From assembly GCA_028285035.1 (NCBI GenBank), contig JANQQF010000124.1, forward strand, positions 1-64,000: a stretch of 64,000 nt of DNA. The letters run 5' to 3'. Source of the DNA: Phycisphaerae bacterium. Lineage in GTDB: Bacteria > Chloroflexota > Anaerolineae > 4572-78 > J111. The translations under genes and the position numbers were made by a program. Positions 53,339 to 62,300 of the stretch are shown here, one piece after another; the first letter of the stretch is position 1, and each line of letters starts with the position of its first letter. The notes under the pieces were generated by a model. The model saw only the letters and a list, made by a program, of their open reading frames with translations. It was not told the DNA's origin and did no database searches.

Positions 53339-56300
53339 ATGAAGAATGCTTTTGGGAGATTTCTCGCCATCCTATTTGCTGTGTCATTGCTTATATTACC
53401 GGGTGAAGTTGACTTGGCTGAGGCAGATATCATTCAGGATATGACCTCAATACAAACACAACACCTTGGGCCTATGGGGCAACCTGATTTGAATCGGGAT
53501 CAAGACTTCGATGGTATTTCTGATATTGATGAAGTTAATGGTTGGTTTAGCAGTTTAGGTGGCCCCTATCACACTAATCCGAGTGATGCAGATAGTGACA
53601 ATGATGGGTTAACCGACGGTGAAGAACAACTTTTTGGGCTGAATCCATTAAATAATCGTAGTCCTGGGGTTTATGTTCGCTACGATGACGCATACCTTAC
53701 AAAGAAATTTTATCCTTGGTTACAATACGGGAATCAATTCATTGCTCACGCTGATAACCCAGATAGTGACGAACGTGATGTTATTATGCGCCGAGGAACT
53801 ACGTTTTTGGTTGGTGGCCCATACACCGCCTCTATCGAAATTATCAAAAGCCAATCTTCGCTAACGACGCTGACTGCTACGTCTCACGGCTGTGGGAGTG
53901 GTTGGTCAATTACGATTCCAGAAAACGCAACAACCGGAACCTATACTATTCGCGTGACCGAGGGTAGCTGGTCTGAGGACTTAACCCTTCACGTGGTGTT
54001 AGAGCTTGATGAGCCAGAGTTGGAATTGACCCAGGAGCATATCGATGTCTTCGCCTATAATGATGATTTGGCGAACCAGAAAGATGTTGTCGCCCTTTAC
54101 TGGGACACGTCATATGAATTTGCCACTGATCCTGCTAACTTTAGTCCGACGGACCACGAAGTCTACGGGTGGGGGATTGGCTGGGACACAGATTACAATG
54201 AGCAGTATGTATTTGAAGATCACCTTATGACGGCCATCCAGGGGCAGACTGATCGTCGAACGATTGCTGAAGTCATCCGAGACTATACCAACACCGGGGC
54301 CGGGATTGAATTTCTTTCAACGTCGTGGCCCAATAGCACAAAAAATGCTTTAACAAACTTTAACTTTGACACAGACGGTGATGGACTAATCAACGCTGAT
54401 TGTAATGGACACGCCTCGATTTTTTCGACCTTCCTTAAAGGGGCAGGGATTACGTCACGGGCCATCGCTGTGGACTGGAGATTTAGCCATTATGACACGG
54501 CCAATGAAATCTGGTTAGATGGCGATTGGTGGGTCAGCCGTGCCTATGGTTATGAAGGAAATTTAATCTCACGCAGTCAGTGGGGTGGCTCTTACTACAC
54601 CTCCTACAATGATTTGATTTTGGTGGCCGGACCCAATTGGGAATGGGATCTGATTAATGTCAATTATGAGGGGGTTGAGCGTGAGGATTATTATACCGAG
54701 CGTTATGAAAGCATAAACCCACCTCGTTATCCCCATTATCCTGGCTCACCGGCTAATGCTATCAGTGAGATTAAAAAATGGGATTGGGTGCAAACGCCGA
54801 TTAATGAATATTGGGGTAGGCAACCTGCCACGGTCATTGGAGATTGTAGTGCAAGTGGAAATAACGGCTGTGAAGGTGGCCCGGTTGGTTACCCGAGAAT
54901 TGTGCCATTTGTTCTGCCAACCCAGCCAGAGCTAGCCACGATTGGCTCCGTTTTACGAGATTACGGCGTAGACCTTGATAGTGATGGTCGTTTTGATCAG
55001 TTGGTGGCTGAAGTTGAGGTGGAAGTCTATCAAGCCGGTCATTACACGATTGAAGCCATTCTGAATGATATCGATCCAACGACGCGGCTAGGAAGCCAAG
55101 TTGATGCCGTGGATTGGTTCCAAGAGAGGCTTTATCTGGAACCAGGCAACCACACTATTCCCCTTACATTTAACGGCTTATCAATTGCTCAAAAAGAGAT
55201 TGTTGGCCCTTACATTTTGGATCAGGTGTTGCTGACCGATCTTGAATATTCGGTGCCAGGTCAAGCGGCGAGTTCAGATCGGGTAATCGATATTGTCGAA
55301 GATGATTACGCATTTGGAGCGTATTCGCTTGATCAATTTGAGACGTTTGGCGCAAAACTCACCAAGACTTATCAACATCAGACGCGTGATCTTGATGGAG
55401 ATGGGTTCTTCGATAGGCTTCTGCTTGAAACCGGGCTAGAGGTTACGTTGGATGGAGTTTACCGTGTTGAAGCTGATTTAGTCGATCACCAGGGCAATTA
55501 CCTGACCACAGGATATTGGGAAGGTGCTCAAACACGTACAAGTGCGAGTGATGAAACTCAAGGTGGGCTTCCCCAAATTGAAACGCCGTATCAATTATTT
55601 TTGCCTGTCATTATGAGTGGTATCGCCTCCTCTGATGACGACATATCTCTGAATTCTTCGGTTACATTGATATTTGACGCCTTCTTCAGCCAGACCACCC
55701 CTTACCATATTACAAATGTTCGACTGTACGATGCTGAGGGCCGACTAATCGACTTTGAAGAGGATCAAGCCTTTAATGGACTATATCCCTATTCTACTGG
55801 CACCCTCTATCAAAATAGTGGGATTGCCTTACTTGATCAGCAAGAAATGACATCGAACGTCACCTCAACGTCAGTTGATCTTGATCAGGATGGTGATATA
55901 GATCGACTGGATTTTGTCGTTGAGAAAAGCATTGTTGTTGCAGGGGATTATCGTGTCGAGGCGTGGTTAGAAAGTAGCAATGGAGCCCTGATTGCCAAAG
56001 AGATGTCTGATCTTGTGTCTCTAACACCCGGTCAACAAAGCTTTACATTGTCATTTGATGGATCTCAAATTAATGCTTTTGGTGCGAATGGACCGTATAA
56101 ATTAGTTGCCCTGAAAACCTTATTTGGATCATCAGGGTATCAAGTCTTGGACACGGTTAATGTGGTCTACGAAACAGACGCATTTGTCTACAGCGAGTTT
56201 GATCAGGCACAGGATCAAGCCCCTCAGCGTCAAAGTGGCATATCAACACTCAATGGCGATCTAGTCTGTGCCTTGTTCAACTCTACCGCCCCAGACTTTC

Positions 56301-59300
56301 TTGGGGAGATTACCCACTTTACCAATGAGTCCATTGGTGAAAACCTCTCCTTTGAATGGAATTTTGGTGATGGTAGCCCCCCTGAGACATCTTTCTCTCC
56401 AAGCCACACTTATGGAAGTGCTGGAAACTATACCGTATGGATGACGGCCACAAATACCTCAGCCACCTATGTTACCTCTGGAACTGTCAATATTGATGAT
56501 GCCTTTGCGCCAACCGCTAGTTTTACGACAACAAGTCCGGATGCACTGGGGCATACGACCCAATTTACAAATAACTCAATTGGGGGATTTTTAAGCTATG
56601 AATGGGCCTTTGGCGATGGGACGACCAGTACGGCGGAGGAGCCTACACATATTTACATCGTTCCGGGAACCTATACCGTGGTGATGACGGCGACAAATGG
56701 GATAGGCTCATCGACGATATCAGAGCAGGTTGTTATTACCCCCTCACCCGTGCAAGGTGGGGAAGAGTTGTATATCACCTTTGCTAGTGGAACATCATTT
56801 AACTTGGGTAGCGTGACTGGTATCAATAACGAAGACATTGTGCGATACAATGGCACTGACTTTGAGATGATATTTGATGGCTCCGATGTTGGGGTGACGC
56901 CGAGTGTGGATGCGTTCAAGATCTTGGATGAGACGACGATCCTTCTGTCGGTTCGGGCGGATACAATATTGGGTGGTCTAGCTGTAGATGACGCAGACGT
57001 TGTTCAATTTAGTGCGACGAGTTTGGGCGAGACGACGGTCGGAACCTTTAGCATGTACTTTGATGGCTCGGATGTAGAGCTAGATACCAGTAGTGAAGAT
57101 ATCGATGGCTTTGACATTCTTGATGACGGACGTTTGTTGATTTCAGTTAGTGGTAATCCTGCTGTTACTGGCTTATCAGGCCTAAGAGACGAAGACATTC
57201 TGGCCTTCACCCCAAGTAGTTTGGGAGATACAACGGCAGGGACGTGGGCCTTATACCTCGATGCGGGTGATGTAAGCCTGACGACTTCGAATGAAGGGAT
57301 AAACGGGCTGGCTCAAGAGAATGATGGATATCTCTACCTAAGTACAGTCGGCAGTTTTTCGGTGAGTGGATTGAATGGGGCCGATGAAGATGTGTTCCGC
57401 TGCGAGCTAACGAATGAAGGTGCAAACACATCGTGTAACTATGACTCAGCGTTGATGTTTGATGGACATGGCTTTGGCCTGAGTGGCAATGAAATCGATG
57501 GGTTGGATTATAGCGGTTTGGGTGGCCAGCCCCCGGTGGCTAGCTTTACCCACAACAGCCCCAACGATGTGGGTGAGGTAACCAACTTTACCAACGCAAC
57601 GATAGGGCTGGATGTAACCTATGAGTGGAATTTCGGAGATGGTGTAACCAGCTCGGCCACATCTCCCAGCCATATCTACACGCTTGCTGGAGATTATTCG
57701 GTTGTTATGACAGCCACCAATAGTCACGGAATCGATAGTTACAGCGATACAGTGACTATTGTTGATAAGACTCCTGTTGCCCAATTTAGCTACAATAGCC
57801 CGATTAATTTAGGCGAATCGACTACCTTTACCAATGAGTCCACAGGGACGAACCTCACCTATTCCTGGAACTTTGGGGATGGAAGTTTGTTGGAGACAAT
57901 CGAAAATCCAGCTCATACGTATGTGTCTGCAGGCATATACACGGTGATTCTAACCGTTGAAAATAGTGCTGGTCTAGATCAATTTGTGGATATCGTGACA
58001 GTCACCGATCCACCAGAAGTAATCAGCGATTTAGTGGCGACCAACGACAGTCCTACGGTTGTTGGTGGTACAACTACGCTAGCAGCAACCGTCCAAAATG
58101 GTACAGATGTGAATTACCTGTGGACGTTTGGGGATGGTGAGAATGGATCTGGGGCCACAGTCACCCATAACTATGCCCAGCCTGGGGTGTACACCGCCAG
58201 CGTGTTTGCTAGCAATGGGGTGAGTAGTGAGATTGCCATAACAGTAGTGACAATCGCGGATGAATCACCTGTCGCAATTTTTAATAGTAGTACCCCAGAC
58301 GAACTGGGTGAGGTGACCAACTTTACCAACAGCTCGACCGGAACAAATCTGAGCTATGAGTGGAGCTTTGGCGATGGGGCAAGCAGTACTGCCATCAATC
58401 CAACGCACACCTATGCCGAAACTGGCCTCTTCACCGTCTTGATGACGGCCACCAATAGTGCTGGGACATCAACAATGTCCGATCAGGTCAGTATCACCAC
58501 GCCACCTGTTCAGATTACTCCACAACTGTATTTAACCCTTGGCAGTGGTGGCTCGTATGATATAGGGGCCGTGATTGGGGTGCAGAACGAAGACATTGTA
58601 CGTTATGATGGCACAGACTTTGAAATGGTATTTGATGGCTCAGATCTCGGGGTTATTCCAAGTATTGATGCCTTCAAAATTGTGGATGAAACAACAATTC
58701 TGATGTCATTCAGATCGGGCACAACTGTGGGCGGGCTCACGGTTTCAGACACAGACATTGTACAATTTGATGCTACGAGCTTGGGAGAAACAACAGCAGG
58801 GACATTCAGCCTATATTTTGATGGCTCAGATGTTGATTTGACGACAAGCAGTGAGGATGTTGATGGGTTTGATTTGCTGGAAGATGGCCGATTGTTGATT
58901 TCAACGACTGGCAATCCAAGTGTCAGTGGCCTATTGAGCTTGAGAGACGAAGACATCCTCGCTTTCACCCCCAGTAGTTTGGGAGAAAATACCGCCGGAA
59001 TATGGTCAATGTACTTTGATGCGGGTGATGTTGGTTTGACCACCTCAAATGAAGGCATCAACGGCTTGGCCTATACGGATGATGGTTTGGTTTTGAGCAC
59101 GGTGGGCAGCTTTGCTGTGACAGGCTTGAGTGGCGATGATGAGGATGTGTTTGTTTGTGACTTAACCAGTGAAGGTAACACCACCGCCTGTACCTATGAG
59201 CCAGCCTTAATGTTTGATGGCGATGGCTTTGGTTTGAGTGGCAATGAAATTGATGGTCTGGATTACAGTACAGGTGGTGCCCCGAGCGAACCAGCCCCAG

Positions 59301-62300
59301 TCGCTGGCTTCACCAGCACCAGTCCTGATGAATTAGGCGAGGTGACGAATTTCACCAACACCACCATAGGCTCAAATGTAACCTATCAATGGAGTTTTGG
59401 GGATGGCTCGACAAGCAATCAGGTGAATCCAGCTCATACCTACCTTACAACGGGTACCTTTACCGTGGTCATGATCGCGACCAACAGCGGTGGCAGTGAT
59501 ACCAGCACCCAGGTGGTCACCATCACTCCCCCGGCTGAACCGTCTGACCCGATTGAAGGCTTGTCGGCAAGCAATGATGGGCCAACCGAATTGGGACAAA
59601 GCACCTTGTTCAGCACGAGCCTGACCAATGGGACCAATGTGAACTATCTATGGAGTTTTGGTGACGGTCAGAATGGCACTGGAGCGACAGTCAATCACAG
59701 TTATGCTCAGCCTGGAACTTACACGGCCAGCGTATTTGCTAGCAATGAGCTGAGTAATGAACTTGCGACAACAGTTGTCACTGTTGTAGATGTGCCCCCT
59801 GTGGCGATTTTTGGCAGTAGTGGTCCCAATGAATTGGGTGAGGCGACCAGCTTTACGAATAGTTCGACGGGAACGAACCTGAGCTATGTCTGGAGCTTTG
59901 GGGACGGGGCCACCAGCAATGCGATCAGTCCAACCCATACGTATGCTACAACCGGAACCTTCACTGTCTTGATGACGGCGACTAACAGCGTTGGTGAATC
60001 AACGATGTCAGATCAAGTGGTGATTACCACACCGCCTGCTCAGACTACCCCCTACTTATATTTAACTTTTAGTAGTGGCGGCTCATACGATGTTGGTGCC
60101 GTAACTGGCGTACAGAACGAAGACATTGTGCGTTATGATGGTACGGATTTTGAAATGGTCTTTGATGGCTCGGATGTTGGTATAACGCCAAGTATCGACG
60201 CCTTCAAAATTCTTGATGAAGACACAATCCTGCTATCTGTGAGAGCTGATATAACGCTAGGTGGCTTGGCTGTCGATGATGCAGACATCGTGCAGTTTGA
60301 TGCCACGAGCTTGGGCGAGACCACAGCCGGAACATTCAGCATGTATTTCGATGGCTCGGATGTAGAGTTTGATACCAGCAGTGAGGACATTGATGGCTTT
60401 GATTTGCTGGAGGATGGTCGTCTGCTGATGTCGGTCAGTGGTAATCCAGGGGTGACGGGGTTATCCAGCCTGCGAGATGAAGACATCTTGGCCTTCACCC
60501 CGAGTAGCCTGGGAGATAACACTGCCGGAACGTGGTCAATGTACTTTGAAGGCTCAGATGTTGATCTAACAACTTCAAGCGAAGACGTGAATGGCTTGGC
60601 CTACACCACGGATGGCAATTTGTATCTGAGTACCATTGGCACGTTCGCCATCAGCGGCGTTGGCGGCGAAGATGAAGACATCTTCAGTTGTGAATTAACC
60701 AGCGAAGGAGCTGTGACAGCCTGTACTTATGACCCAGCCTTGATCTTTGATGGCGATAGCTTCGGCTTGAGTAGTCTGGAAATTGACGGTCTGGACTACA
60801 GTACGGGTGGTGGCAGCTCCAGCGAACCAGCTCCGGTGGCTGGTTTTACCAGCAGTAGCCCCGATGAAGTGGGCGAGGTGACGAGCTTCACCAATACCAC
60901 AACAGGTTCTAATGTAAGTTATCAGTGGAGCTTTGGCGACGGGACAACAAGCACGGCTGCAGATCCTAATCACAGTTATGCCCTCGCTGGGAATTACACG
61001 GTAGTGATGACAGCCACGAACAGTAGTGGGAATGATACAATCAGTGCAACTGTGACTATTACCGAGCCAGTAACGCCTGAACCGATTAACGGCTTGGCCG
61101 CAAGCAATGATGGGCCAACCGAATTAGGGCAAGACACTTTGTTGAGCGTGAGTGTGACCAGCGGGACGAATGTGGATTACGCCTGGAACTTTGGGGATGG
61201 TCAGTTGGGCACCGGGGCGTCACCAAGCCATAGCTATGCCGCCGTAGGGACATACACCGCCACGGTGACCGCCACCAATAGCGAGAATAGTGAGGTAGCC
61301 ACAACTATTGTAACCATCGTCGACGCACCACCTGTCGCAATCTTTAGTAGTAGTAGCCCTGATAATGTTGGACAGGTGACCAGCTTTACTAATAGTTCAC
61401 TGGGGACAAACTTGAGCTATACCTGGAACTTCGGTGATGGAGCAATGAGTGCTCAAGAGAATCCAACACATACCTATGCAAGTGAAGGCCCCTTCACTGT
61501 CTTGATGACTGCTACAAACAGTGCTGGTTCATCAACGATGTCAGATCAGGTCATTATCCAAACTGCGACGCCCGCCCAAGAAATATTGTACCTAACGATT
61601 GTGGAGGGTGGAAGTTTTACCTTTGGTTCAGTGACTGGTGTTCAGAATGAAGACATCGTGAGCTATGATGAAAACGATTTTGCGATGGTATTTGATGGCT
61701 CAGATGTTGGTGTGACTGGCAGTATTGATGCCTTCCATATCGTAGATGAAGATACCATTCTGTTCTCTGTGAGAGCAGCGACAACCTTAGGTGGTTTAGC
61801 TGTAGCCGATGCTGATATTGTGCAATTTGATGCGACAAGTCTGGGGGAAACCACCGCTGGAACCTTCAGCCTCTATTTTGACGGTTCAGATGTGGATTTA
61901 ACGGACGGTGGTGAGGATATCGATGGCTTGGCGGTGTTGGAAGATGGTCGTCTCTTGATCTCAACGAACGGTAATCCTAGTGTGACAGGGCTGTCCAGCT
62001 TAAGAGATGAAGACATCCTGGCCTTTACACCAAGTAGCCTAGGGACCACAACCAGCGGAACGTGGGCAATGTACTTTGATGCGGGGGATGTAGGGTTGAC
62101 CACATCGGATGAGGGCATTACTGGAATAGCACTAACATCCGAAAATGAGTTGTATTTAAGTACACGTGGGAACTTTGCTGTGAGTGGGCTGAGTGGAGCA
62201 GATGAAGATATATTCAAATGTAGCTTGACGAGTGAAGGGGCTACAACAATCTGCACCTTTGATCCAACTTTCGTGCTTGATGGCAGTGAGGTTGGGTTGG

